Of a stretch of DNA of 64,000 bases, positions 1 to 8,594 are shown one piece after another. The translations under genes were made by a program, and so were the position numbers. How positions within the stretch are numbered: the stretch's first letter is position 1; every line of letters begins with the position of its first letter. The stretch comes from Salinimicrobium sp049680855 (GTDB lineage Bacteria > Bacteroidota > Bacteroidia > Flavobacteriales > Flavobacteriaceae). The notes below the pieces were generated by a model. That model saw nothing but the letters and a program-made list of their open reading frames with translations, was not told the DNA's origin and searched no databases. Location of the stretch: positions 1-64,000 of the forward strand of contig NZ_JBMPGS010000005.1 in NCBI RefSeq assembly GCF_049680855.1. Reading direction: 5' to 3'.

Positions 1-2076
1 GCTATAAAGCTGCCCCGTATGAACGCCAGTATTCCCCGGCTGCTTGTAAAAACGTACTCCTGTAATAAACCCATTCTCTGAACTACGGAATTTCATCCCC
101 AATTGTAACGGGGAACCGCTCCACAAAGGTTCAGTGGGTGTCTCACCGGGAGTAAACACCGTACAGGGACATTGGCTGGGGCCCGCTGGTTCGACAGTCA
201 CAGTGACTGTATCCTCATAACCTATATTACCTGAATCATCAAAAGACCTTACCCAGACGCTTACTTCACCTTCACTTACAGGTGTCCAGCTATAACTCCA
301 TGTATCGGAACCCGATGCCGTTGTCCAGGAAAAACCATTATCCAGGGATAATTCTACACCCGCCACTGTTTGGTCGTCTGTAGCCGTACCACTAATAGTC
401 AAAGCTTTTCCTACAGGAATAGTACTATTCTCTGCAGGCAGCAGAATTGAAGTTAGGGGCGGTGTCTCATCTGTTGACGCTGTAGTTGGTATAAGACCAG
501 AGCGAATGCTTCCCGGCTGCACTCCCATATCTGCCAAAAGATTTAATGTAGCCTGCTGCATGTCAAGATTGCTGGGAGAAACGCTGCGGTCGTGGTTGTT
601 GTCAAGCCCCCAAGACCACTGTACTGTACCCGCTCCAAAAACAAGCGCATTACTGGCATGACGGTACAGGGAAACCTGATGAATCTTGCCTTCTATTTCC
701 GTACGGGAAAGAATGATCCTTCCTTCTGGATAAGATGAACGGAACTCCTCCTGCTCCGGGTTCCACTCAAAACCTATAGTTCCAAAAGGCATGGTTACTT
801 TTTCGCCCTCCTCCAAAGAGGCAATGCTTGTATTTCGCCAAAATCGCAGGTCTTTATAATCTGCCGGTACCTCTATAGACGCTTGTGACCAATCCCAGCT
901 GATCTGCCCTGTTAACTCATTCTCAGGCCGACAGCCATCAAGGAGAATATCACCCGTCATATATTCACAGCCACTGCGCCAAAGTCCAGTCCATTCAGGT
1001 GTGGGATCACATTTCCCAGTACAAATGTTTTCTCCTTCTATTCCTTCTTTATAACAAACTAATGTCCGATATGAAGTTTCTGCTCCAGCAATACTTTTTT
1101 CCCAGCGGGTTTTCCAATAGACTTCATTTCCACTGAAAAACGCAAGGTGAATCCCCGCATCACGGGCATCAGTTACATTTTTCCTATGATTGGCAGACCA
1201 ATATTCATCATGTCCAACAGAAAGAAAAACTTTATGATTCTTAATTAAATGACCACGCCTGTCACTATCCACATTAGTAGTATAACTTACGTCATAGCCA
1301 TTTGCTTCTAGCCATCGAATCATTGGGTACTCCGCGTTGAAAAGCCAGTCTTCAGAAGAGTCACCGCCCCCGCCTCCATCTCTGGTCACAAAAGGCCTGT
1401 TATAGCTCACTTTAGATGCTTTACCACCGGCCCCGGTGTATAGGCTTTTTCCATTATTATTATCTCCGTAGACGTTGTACGCCTGCCAGGTCGCATCGGA
1501 AGTCTGGAAAAAAAGATCAGCATTACTCGCATCATCCCGCACTATAAAAGTTATATGACTCGCCCCACCATTGTTTTGGCGTGTAAGTTTCGCAATGTAA
1601 ACTCCCGAGACTGCATTGGCGGGAATTTGCCAACTGCCCGAAACTGCCCAATTTCCGCAATCCAGAAGGCCCGTTTCAGATTCCATTATGCATGGAGGCT
1701 GAGCCTGTGGCAAATTTGCTGTAACGGATCCATTCCCTTGGAATCTTGCTCCCAGGCCCTGATAATAACCTAAACGATAGATCCTGATGCTGTAAGCAGC
1801 AGCATTAGTCTTAATTTTAAATCTCGCGGTTTCTCCCTTGTTATAGCTTATTTCTGTAGCATAACCTTGAATAGATCTATCTCCTGCTCCGTTGATCTGC
1901 CATTCCGAGGCAGGATTTCCAGGTCTGGAATTTTCCAGTACAATTGGGTTTTGCCCTACAGTATTTATGGCGCATAAAAAGCTGAACCAGATAATTCCGG
2001 TGCAGGTAATTCTACTAATAATGCCGATTTTTTGTGGCAGCATCATTTTCCTGAAATTAGAAGCAGTCATTTTCAT
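1..2076 (-). CDS. Secreted protein with N,N-dimethylformamidase-like, Ig-like and DUF4082 domains (C-terminus missing)
   Basis: Reading the minus strand from ATG 2076 gives 692 open codons up to the window edge, so the C-terminus is cut off. The start could also be the ATG at 2070. The N-terminus has a hydrophobic signal-like stretch (about residues 12-32). Residues from about 170 to 470 match the dimethylformamidase large-subunit-like C-terminal fold (motifs such as EDWLFNAEYPMIRWLE and VGHDEYWS). A bacterial Ig-like module follows (about 545-625, with motif GTATDDQTVAGVELS), and then the start of a DUF4082 module (motif GVRFYKQPGNTGVHTG). Such mosaics are known as secreted proteins of unknown substrate in actinobacteria and flavobacteria. 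It is the last visible gene of the exopolysaccharide locus, 28 bases after the UDP-glucuronate decarboxylase gene. Family membership is recognised; a role in acting on the polysaccharide is only inferred from position. DMF hydrolysis itself is not implied. Confidence 0.75.
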   Translation of the reverse strand, partial: MKMTASNFRKMMLPQKIGIISRITCTGIIWFSFLCAINTVGQNPIVLENSRPGNPASEWQINGAGDRSIQGYATEISYNKGETARFKIKTNAAAYSIRIYRLGYYQGLGARFQGNGSVTANLPQAQPPCIMESETGLLDCGNWAVSGSWQIPANAVSGVYIAKLTRQNNGGASHITFIVRDDASNADLFFQTSDATWQAYNVYGDNNNGKSLYTGAGGKASKVSYNRPFVTRDGGGGGDSSEDWLFNAEYPMIRWLEANGYDVSYTTNVDSDRRGHLIKNHKVFLSVGHDEYWSANHRKNVTDARDAGIHLAFFSGNEVYWKTRWEKSIAGAETSYRTLVCYKEGIEGENICTGKCDPTPEWTGLWRSGCEYMTGDILLDGCRPENELTGQISWDWSQASIEVPADYKDLRFWRNTSIASLEEGEKVTMPFGTIGFEWNPEQEEFRSSYPEGRIILSRTEIEGKIHQVSLYRHASNALVFGAGTVQWSWGLDNNHDRSVSPSNLDMQQATLNLLADMGVQPGSIRSGLIPTTASTDETPPLTSILLPAENSTIPVGKALTISGTATDDQTVAGVELSLDNGFSWTTASGSDTWSYSWTPVSEGEVSVWVRSFDDSGNIGYEDTVTVTVEPAGPSQCPCTVFTPGETPTEPLWSGSPLQLGMKFRSSENGFITGVRFYKQPGNTGVHTGQLYS

Positions 2077-2104
2077 CGAACAGATATATCGAGTGTTCAA
2101 AGAA

Positions 2105-3076
2105 TTATATATCCACAGTGACTTCTTTGGCACCTTTTGCTGCCAGGATGTTATCAAAGTAGGTAATGGTTTTTTCCAGTCCATCTTTCCAGTAGACTTC
2201 GGGTTGCCAATTATCCAGATTCTGTTTCGCCAGTTCTATATTTGGTCGTCGTTGTTTTGGATCATCCTGAGGTAAAGGCTTGAATATTAGTCTCGATGTA
2301 GATCCCGTCAATTCAAGAACAGTTTCTGCAAGTTCAATCATGGTAATCTCTGTTGGATTTCCCAAATTCACCGGTCCTGTAAAGTGAGCAGGACTGCTCA
2401 TCATCCTCAACATACCCTCCACCAGATCATCCACATATTGAAAAGATCTTGTCTGCATACCGTCTCCATAAATTGTAATCTCTCTTCCTTCTAGAGCTTG
2501 CATGATAAAGTTAGATACCACCCTGCCATCATTAGGGTTCATATTTGGCCCATATGTATTGAAGATCCTAACCACCTTAATTTCCACCTGGTTTTGTTTG
2601 TAATAGTCGAAGAACAATGTTTCTGCACATCGTTTCCCCTCGTCATAACAAGATCTGGGTCCTATGGGATTTACATGTCCCCAGTAGCCCTCTGGCTGCG
2701 GATGAACTTCAGGATCTCCATAGATCTCACTTGTACTGGCCTGAAGGATTTTGGCTTTAACTCTTTTGGCTAAACCCAGCATGTTAAGCGCACCCAAAAC
2801 AGAAGTTTTAAGAGTCTTTACAGGGTTGTACTGGTAATGTACGGGGGACGCAGGACAAGCTAAGTTGTAAATTTGATCCACTTCCACAAAATATGGAGTG
2901 GTGACATCATGTCTTACCAGTTCAAAAAACGGGTTTCCCAACAGGTCAACAATATTCTGTTTATTGCCTGTGAAATAATTATCAAGACAGATCACTTCAT
3001 TGCCCTGCTCCAGCAGTTTTTTACATAGGTGTGATCCTATGAAACCCGCCCCTCCGGTAACTAATATTCTTTTCAT
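2105..3076 (-). CDS. uxs: UDP-glucuronate decarboxylase (UDP-xylose synthase)
   Basis: Extended short-chain dehydrogenase of 323 residues, the usual length of bacterial UXS. The NAD-binding motif GGAGFIG lies at residues 8-14 and the catalytic TSE...Tyr144-x3-Lys148 (YDEGK) follows. The segment PEGYWGHVNPIGPRSCYDEGK is characteristic of UXS rather than of other sugar epimerases. The family converts UDP-glucuronate to UDP-xylose via a 4-keto intermediate with bound NAD+. It lies 5 bases after the GT2 gene in the polysaccharide operon, so xylose, or a xylose-derived sugar, is a likely component of the polymer. The assignment is confident at family level. Confidence 0.9.
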   Translation of the reverse strand: MKRILVTGGAGFIGSHLCKKLLEQGNEVICLDNYFTGNKQNIVDLLGNPFFELVRHDVTTPYFVEVDQIYNLACPASPVHYQYNPVKTLKTSVLGALNMLGLAKRVKAKILQASTSEIYGDPEVHPQPEGYWGHVNPIGPRSCYDEGKRCAETLFFDYYKQNQVEIKVVRIFNTYGPNMNPNDGRVVSNFIMQALEGREITIYGDGMQTRSFQYVDDLVEGMLRMMSSPAHFTGPVNLGNPTEITMIELAETVLELTGSTSRLIFKPLPQDDPKQRRPNIELAKQNLDNWQPEVYWKDGLEKTITYFDNILAAKGAKEVTVDI

Positions 3077-3081
3077 CTTTC

Positions 3082-3942
3082 TTAAATTTTCATATAAACT
3101 TCTAACTGTTTTGCCTTTTTATTTCTACTTCCCAATTCTTGTCTTTTCAGTTCCCGGATTTTTATTTTAATTAAGAATTCATAATACGCGATGTTTACGC
3201 AGTATATAAAACCGGGAATTCCTTCCAGAAACCCGCCGTTGAAAAAGTAGGTGTAGACAAAGCGTAGTAAAGGCCATCCTGGAACCCTGCTCAGCCACGA
3301 CTTTAAAGCAGGATTTCTTTGACTGGAATTTCTTGAGAATATTTTATTAAAAGAGGGGGAATTGTATAGGCGGTCGTAAGCTTCCAGAGAAGAATATTTG
3401 TTATGTCTTTCTATCCAATGCTTCCAACCCTTGGAAAAACTATAGTGCATGTAGGGTTCCTTTATATAATCTGTCTCTCCAAATATTTTGTCTTCTTTTT
3501 GTCCATGACCAAAATCTGTAAAGCTTATCCTGCCTTTCCTAACAAGTCTTAGTTGCCACTTAGGAAAATTATCACTGTATTTTAGCCATCTCTCTTCGAG
3601 GATCATTTTCCAACAGCAGTAGTATCCCGCTATATTATCAGCGGACTCCAAAATGGCTTTTTTAATGGCAAATCTAAACTTGGGTGTAGCCACCTCATCT
3701 GCATCCAGAAACAGAACCCAGTCATATTTTAAGTCGAGATGATCCAGGGCATAATTTCTTTGTTTTCCAAAGCTTTCAAATCTGTTATAAGATACCTGGG
3801 CGCCATATGATTTCGCTATTGATATCGTATTGTCTTTACTGCCAGAATCCAGTACATAAATATCATCGCACCATTGCAAAGATTTCAAGCATTGCGGAAG
3901 GTCCTTCTCTTCATTTTTAGTTAGAATTATAATCGATAGCAT
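3082..3942 (-). CDS. Glycosyltransferase family 2 (WaaE/KdtX-like)
   Basis: Protein of 286 residues with a GT-A fold N-terminus: the opening motif SIIILTKNEEKDLP, the acidic loop VLDSGSKDNT and the metal-binding LFLDADE (about residues 77-83). Its pattern resembles the WaaE/KdtX branch that adds a glucose to lipopolysaccharide core. That branch also contains many exopolysaccharide enzymes, so the donor and acceptor cannot be told. The C-terminal third contains an aromatic, basic stretch (around residues 215-260) that may lie on the membrane surface. It sits between the acetyltransferase and UXS genes of the operon. Confidence 0.85.
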   Translation of the reverse strand: MLSIIILTKNEEKDLPQCLKSLQWCDDIYVLDSGSKDNTISIAKSYGAQVSYNRFESFGKQRNYALDHLDLKYDWVLFLDADEVATPKFRFAIKKAILESADNIAGYYCCWKMILEERWLKYSDNFPKWQLRLVRKGRISFTDFGHGQKEDKIFGETDYIKEPYMHYSFSKGWKHWIERHNKYSSLEAYDRLYNSPSFNKIFSRNSSQRNPALKSWLSRVPGWPLLRFVYTYFFNGGFLEGIPGFIYCVNIAYYEFLIKIKIRELKRQELGSRNKKAKQLEVYMKI

Positions 3943-3977
3943 ATATTTTGGTTATATTTAGTATGAAGCATGTTCTT

Positions 3978-4559
3978 CTAGCTCCTCATAATTCTGTTCT
4001 TGATAAAGTTAGAGGGATTACCTCCTACTATAGTCCATGGCGTCACATCCCGAAACACCGAACTCCGTGCTCCTACCACTGCTCCTTCGTGAACTGTTAC
4101 ACCAGGTCCTATAAATGCATCTGCAGCGATCCATACCTGGTCTTCAATAGTTATGGGCTTAACAATGAGGGGGAAATTTGAAATCGTACAATCATGACTG
4201 GAAGCACAGATATAGCTTTTCTGCGAGACAATAACATGAGAGCCAATAACGACCCTCCCCTGGTTGTAGCAATCTACTTTTGGACCTATAGTAGTAAAGG
4301 TTCCAACCTTTAAGTTCCAGGGAGCCCATATTTTCACACTGGCATAAATGTTTGAATTCTTTCCTATTTCTGCACCAAAGATCCGCAAGATCACTGCTCT
4401 CCAATTACTAAAAAAGGTCAAATTGAAGGGTCTGAAGAATATCCAGTAGGCTAAAAACCAGATGACACGTCCTAATTTGTTCTTTAAACTAAAACTAAAG
4501 TCGTAACGTTGAAGATCTACTTTGAGATCCCCAACATAAGGATTAGATGAAACTGCCAT
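3978..4559 (-). CDS. WcaF-like hexapeptide-repeat acetyltransferase
   Basis: Protein of 193 residues with a left-handed beta-helix C-terminal half: repeated [I/V]G-type hexapeptides such as IGKNSN, VGTFTTIG, VIGSHVIV, IEDQVWI, IGPGVTV. The N-terminal region (KNKLGRVIWFLAYWIFFRP) and the terminal VGGNPSNFIKNR match putative colanic-acid acetyltransferases of the WcaF type. The family O-acetylates sugars of exopolysaccharide repeat units using acetyl-CoA. It lies between two glycosyltransferase genes of the operon, 22 bases after the upstream one. The acceptor sugar is unknown. Confidence 0.85.
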   Translation of the reverse strand: MAVSSNPYVGDLKVDLQRYDFSFSLKNKLGRVIWFLAYWIFFRPFNLTFFSNWRAVILRIFGAEIGKNSNIYASVKIWAPWNLKVGTFTTIGPKVDCYNQGRVVIGSHVIVSQKSYICASSHDCTISNFPLIVKPITIEDQVWIAADAFIGPGVTVHEGAVVGARSSVFRDVTPWTIVGGNPSNFIKNRIMRS

Positions 4560-4581
4560 AATTAAGGTATTTAAATGTATT

Positions 4582-5751
4582 TTAAGCGGAAACGGCTAAA
4601 GAGGAGATCATTCGTCTTACTGAATTTTCTATATCGAAATTTTCGGTAAAAGCCTGAAAAGCATTTTGATTTAATTGATTTTTTTGTTCAGGAGTTGTAG
4701 TCACCCACTGTAAAAGCATATCGTATATACCTTCTTCTGTATCCGGCCCCACTATTCCGGCATTCGCTTTCTTAATTTCCCTCCAAATGTTTACCTGGTC
4801 GGTTATCAAAACAGGTTTCTTACACGCCAATGCCTCGACCACAGCAATACCGAAATTCTCCTGATGGCTGGGCAGTATAAAAGCTTCACAATTATAAAAG
4901 ACTCCCCATTTCGCATCTCCCTGAAGCATGCCCGGGAAATATATAGTGGAACCAGAAGCCATTTTCCAAATTCTCTTTCCATAATCACTTTCCATCCCAG
5001 GTCCGGCGATCACCAAATCCGGTAAATCGTATTGTATGCTCAACCGGATATAGGCTTTTATAAGGAGGTCTACTCCCTTCTTAACATGAATTCTACTGAG
5101 AAATAAAAGAAAAGAATGTCCTTTCAATTGCGGGCACATCCTGAAAAATTCTTTTCCGAATCTATCCTTATTGACAGGTGGTTTTTGAATTCCATACCCC
5201 ACATTAAGTTCGGACTTTGGATGATATACGTTGAAAGTTTTTCTAGCCAATAGTAATTCCTCCTCACAGGTAAAGAGGATACCATCCACTCCGTTCACCA
5301 CTTTTTCCTCAATAATATTCCAAAAGAACCAGTTCCTGATAGCCTTAAGTCTTCTTCCTTTAGCTTTCTGAAAATAAGGATCCAGCATCCCGTGAGCCAT
5401 TACAAAGATCCTGGGAGCCTCCTGATTATTTTTTTTTAACCTTTGCCAGGCCAAGTAGGAACCAAAACTGTTATAAAGCCATAAGCCATGTATGATAACA
5501 GTATCAAATCGCTCAAAATTTTCCAGTAACCAGGAGTGCAACCTCGCACAATAGAAATAAGGTCCTCTTGCAGGTCCCAATGCATGAACAACATAAGCTT
5601 CCTCTTTTAGAAATGCAGAACCTGATAAATCAAAAGAAACCACTTCATTGTATACCCCCAATTGTTGCATGGCTGCTATATTATTCTTAACTCCCTGGCA
5701 TACGCCCCCCTGTATAGGGTTCATGGACGCTACAATATTCAAGATTTTCAT
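4582..5751 (-). CDS. Glycosyltransferase family 4 (GT-B)
   Basis: I chose the start at ATG 5751 (MKILNIVASMNP, 389 residues), because this is where the first beta strand of the GT-B fold begins. A 24-residue upstream extension is open but shows no family similarity. The glycine-rich N-terminal loop (NPIQGGVCQG) and the C-terminal nucleotide-sugar site (FLSRIHVKKGVDLLI, then ENFGIAVVEALACKKPVL with the EX7E-type signature) define a retaining GT4 enzyme. It is separated from the next upstream gene by a 273-base stretch without a gene, the widest gap inside the glycosyltransferase block. The donor is not predictable. Confidence 0.85.
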   Translation of the reverse strand: MKILNIVASMNPIQGGVCQGVKNNIAAMQQLGVYNEVVSFDLSGSAFLKEEAYVVHALGPARGPYFYCARLHSWLLENFERFDTVIIHGLWLYNSFGSYLAWQRLKKNNQEAPRIFVMAHGMLDPYFQKAKGRRLKAIRNWFFWNIIEEKVVNGVDGILFTCEEELLLARKTFNVYHPKSELNVGYGIQKPPVNKDRFGKEFFRMCPQLKGHSFLLFLSRIHVKKGVDLLIKAYIRLSIQYDLPDLVIAGPGMESDYGKRIWKMASGSTIYFPGMLQGDAKWGVFYNCEAFILPSHQENFGIAVVEALACKKPVLITDQVNIWREIKKANAGIVGPDTEEGIYDMLLQWVTTTPEQKNQLNQNAFQAFTENFDIENSVRRMISSLAVSA

Positions 5752-6024
5752 AATTTTGAGTGGGTTAGGTGAAACGGTTGAGCAATAGAGACGAAAGATT
5801 GTATGTTTTGGTATTGTAGCCAATACCTCATTAAAAACTGAATCTTTCTAGTGGTACTGCTTCTTGTCAAATGTTGTTCAAAAATTTAAATGGTTTTTTA
5901 AGACACCATAGGAAAGTTGATACCCGGGCTCCTCTATGATAAATTCTTTCTTAGCTTTCTTTATGCAAACGGACATGAATAAAGAAAGACCTTGTCTGGC
6001 TGATGGATATTACTGGATGCTATC
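5752..6024 (-). other. Gene-poor gap inside the polysaccharide locus
   Basis: No gene that I can support. On the minus strand a 32-codon open frame (5878-5976) starts with ATG and ends in ...EEPGYQLSYGVLKNHLNF. It has no recognisable family and is preceded by open codons, so it may be the remains of a larger gene lost between the two glycosyltransferases. The gap may also carry an internal promoter for the distal genes, but I found no TAnnTTTG element with a TTTG partner. Confidence 0.35.
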
Positions 6025-7230
6025 TTACTTGGCAGTGAATAATTCTTTTTCGTGTGGAGATACTGCAAAACTCCATTGATGAAGGACTTTTTCATACGAA
6101 TTTGCTATTGCCTCAAGTGCAGCTTCACTGTTGAACCTTCTGGCATTATTAAGACCTTTGACGACCATCGAATCTCTTTCTTCAGTTGATAAACAGAGAA
6201 CCTGTTCTAGTATGTGTGCACATTCATTCAGCCAGCCATTCTCATCTACTTTGTTGTAAGGTGGAATATAGGTGGCCGCGTTTCCCCCTACTTCTGTCAT
6301 AGGCGCTTTTTGAGTAGTTATAACAGGACATCCGCTTGCCATTGCTTCTGCAATCGGCCACCCAAAGCCTTCTTCAATAGAAGGAAAAAGTAGGACGGAA
6401 GCTGCCTGATAGCAGGTCTTCAGAAGTTCATCTCCTACTTTGGTCGCAAAAAAAACATCATCGGAAAATTCATATTGCTTCAGCAGAATTTTCATTTCTT
6501 CATCGGGTCCCGCTCCTACGAACAACAAGGGAAATATGTTCTTTGCTTCTCCTCTCCAGCAATCATAAATTTTTAAGATCCCTTTCCTGTTCTTGTAGAA
6601 ATGATTTCCTCCCACATGGAGTATGAACCCATTCTGCAGAGGTAATTTGAGCTCCGCAGATACTTCAAGGCGTGCCTCTTCCGGGTCAGCAAATTTGAAA
6701 TCCTGGTTCAAGCCATTGTAGATGACATCACACATATTAGGTGGAGTGCTAAGAAATGACATCAGGTCCTGCCGGGTATTCTCGGAAATACAGATAAAGT
6801 TATTTCCCCTGTTAAACCCCCTTCTGATAAACCACTGATAGATCTTTCCCGACCATTTCAACCTATTTTCCTCAAATCCACCCCCCACTGACTTCTGCGC
6901 CATAAAATCATGACAATGTATAACATGAGGACGGTCTGAAACTAATGGTACCCAAGGTCCCAGAGCCTGGTCTGATAAAACAAATAAAGTATCCTTGTCG
7001 AGTCCTCTAATCTTAAATTTCGCCAATATCGGAAAAATTAAATATTGATCTATATATCCAATATACTTCTTCAGCAAACCAGACCAGTTCAATCTGGTAA
7101 GCACAGGAGGAGCAGTCCAAATTTGAACTTCATGTCCTTTTTCCTGCATGCCTCGCATAATCATATGAGTATATTTCGTGATACTCATTGATTCTGAAAA
7201 AAAAGGATGATTAAACAGAATGATTTTCAT
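6025..7230 (-). CDS. Glycosyltransferase family 4 (GT-B)
   Basis: Start chosen at ATG 7230 (MKIILFNHPFF, 401 residues). The open frame continues 21 codons upstream inside the preceding gene but with no family likeness. The chosen start overlaps the stop of the polymerase-like gene (7211) by 20 bases, which suggests coupled translation. The protein has a GT4 C-terminal domain: FILHVGGNHFYKNRKGIL, then SIEEGFGWPIAEAMASGCPVIT with the EX7E motif. This pattern is close to mannosyltransferases of the WbdA/MtfB kind, but the sugar cannot be fixed from sequence alone. Confidence 0.85.
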   Translation of the reverse strand: MKIILFNHPFFSESMSITKYTHMIMRGMQEKGHEVQIWTAPPVLTRLNWSGLLKKYIGYIDQYLIFPILAKFKIRGLDKDTLFVLSDQALGPWVPLVSDRPHVIHCHDFMAQKSVGGGFEENRLKWSGKIYQWFIRRGFNRGNNFICISENTRQDLMSFLSTPPNMCDVIYNGLNQDFKFADPEEARLEVSAELKLPLQNGFILHVGGNHFYKNRKGILKIYDCWRGEAKNIFPLLFVGAGPDEEMKILLKQYEFSDDVFFATKVGDELLKTCYQAASVLLFPSIEEGFGWPIAEAMASGCPVITTQKAPMTEVGGNAATYIPPYNKVDENGWLNECAHILEQVLCLSTEERDSMVVKGLNNARRFNSEAALEAIANSYEKVLHQWSFAVSPHEKELFTAK

Positions 7231-8587
7231 TAGACGTCTTTTGTTCATTAAAGGATGCAATGACCAGGCCTCCAATAAATACCACAAAACCAAGGTTCGT
7301 GGGCTGAGACCACTGTCCCTGCAGGATATTGGCGAACCCGAAGCTCATAAGCATCCAGGGAAGTACATTGTTCTTCTTTATTGTCACCCAAGATCTCTGT
7401 AACAGCCGGAACGACAGGATGATCCTTACTCCAACCAATATAAGACCCAAAATAAGTCCCATTTCACCAATAATGCGACCCCATTCGTCCTCGGCTATTA
7501 AATAATCGCCTCTTTTGTCACCCATAAGGAGTTGAGCTCCCCCACTGGTACCCATTCCTAGGCCTGCTCCCCAAAAAGAGAAGTGCTCATTGGTAATTGC
7601 CGTCGTCATTCCACCTAAAAGCCGGTCAACCAATACTCCTTCCATTCCTCCCTCTACTTCATTGGCTGCCGTAAATCGTTCTGTAAATGCGCTAGAGGCT
7701 GTTTGGAAAAATTCAAACTTTCCGATAAATGAAAACAGAAGAAGTAAAATAATGCCCAGGATTAAAAACTTTTTTATGAACTGAGGATTCCTAAAGGAAA
7801 TTATGAATAAGAACAAAGCAGACAATATGATCTCAAAAAGAAGCATTCTGCTTATACTAAGCGGAATGGCAGCCAAAAGTGCACAGCTGGATAGCACCAG
7901 AACAAGTTTAGATAATTTTTCGTTTTCCCCGGCTGCCCAAAAATAAAAGATGAAAGCAGCTGTTAGACCATAAAAAAGGGACAATCCATTAGTAAAGGAA
8001 AATGTTCCCGGCACCCTGTAAAACCCGGCAGCACCGCTAAATCCAGAACCTGCCATATCTCCTCCAACCCCGCGATTAACCCAGGCGGACTGAGGACTGT
8101 AAAACTGGATTGCCACTAAGATGGTCATGCCGATACATATCCATAGAAGGACCCGGCCAATGACAAGCACATCCTCCTTGTTCAGAATAGCTCCAATAAC
8201 AAATATCAAAGGAAACTGAATTACTGTGATCCTAAGGCCATAGAGCGCTACAAACATATTCCCATGTCCTATGATGAGTGCTGTAGCAAAGCTGAGAATC
8301 GTAGTAAACCAGATTAGGAGAGTATAAATTCCCGGTGTCCACAATCCTTTTCTAACAGCATAAAAAATAAGTAAAATTGCAACCGGATCCCTTACCACCA
8401 GTAGAGGCGTAGCCAGACCGGGAAGTACCCATTTGCGTAAAGCTCCTTCCATAATTAATAATCCGAAATACAGCCATATAATCTTTTTAAGGATTTGCCT
8501 GTCATAGTTCTCCATAGAAATGTCTGACGACCATGCCACCTTTGCTTGTTCATTCCTGTCAAGAAAATATGTAGAATTTTGATCCAT
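7211..8587 (-). CDS. O-antigen ligase / exopolysaccharide polymerase-like membrane protein
   Basis: Multi-pass membrane protein of about 458 residues with roughly 10-12 hydrophobic segments and a long periplasmic-type loop (SPQSAWVNRGVGGDMAGSG... GTFSFTNGLS). It has the general architecture of Wzy polymerases and O-antigen ligases. The start may be ATG 8587, 8 bases downstream of the preceding stop, or ATG 8614, which overlaps that gene by 20 bases. The sequence after residue 25 is unaffected. As the only such protein seen in the locus it is the best candidate for the polymerase that joins repeat units after flipping. Wzy proteins are poorly conserved, so the specific activity is inferred from topology and context. 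Confidence 0.7.
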   Translation of the reverse strand: MDQNSTYFLDRNEQAKVAWSSDISMENYDRQILKKIIWLYFGLLIMEGALRKWVLPGLATPLLVVRDPVAILLIFYAVRKGLWTPGIYTLLIWFTTILSFATALIIGHGNMFVALYGLRITVIQFPLIFVIGAILNKEDVLVIGRVLLWICIGMTILVAIQFYSPQSAWVNRGVGGDMAGSGFSGAAGFYRVPGTFSFTNGLSLFYGLTAAFIFYFWAAGENEKLSKLVLVLSSCALLAAIPLSISRMLLFEIILSALFLFIISFRNPQFIKKFLILGIILLLLFSFIGKFEFFQTASSAFTERFTAANEVEGGMEGVLVDRLLGGMTTAITNEHFSFWGAGLGMGTSGGAQLLMGDKRGDYLIAEDEWGRIIGEMGLILGLILVGVRIILSFRLLQRSWVTIKKNNVLPWMLMSFGFANILQGQWSQPTNLGFVVFIGGLVIASFNEQKTSNENHSV

Positions 8588-8594
8588 AACAGGA

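Noticed and set aside
1892..2275. 127-codon plus-strand frame
   Set aside because: Antisense to the UXS gene end and the DUF4082-protein start; no family likeness, a shadow frame.
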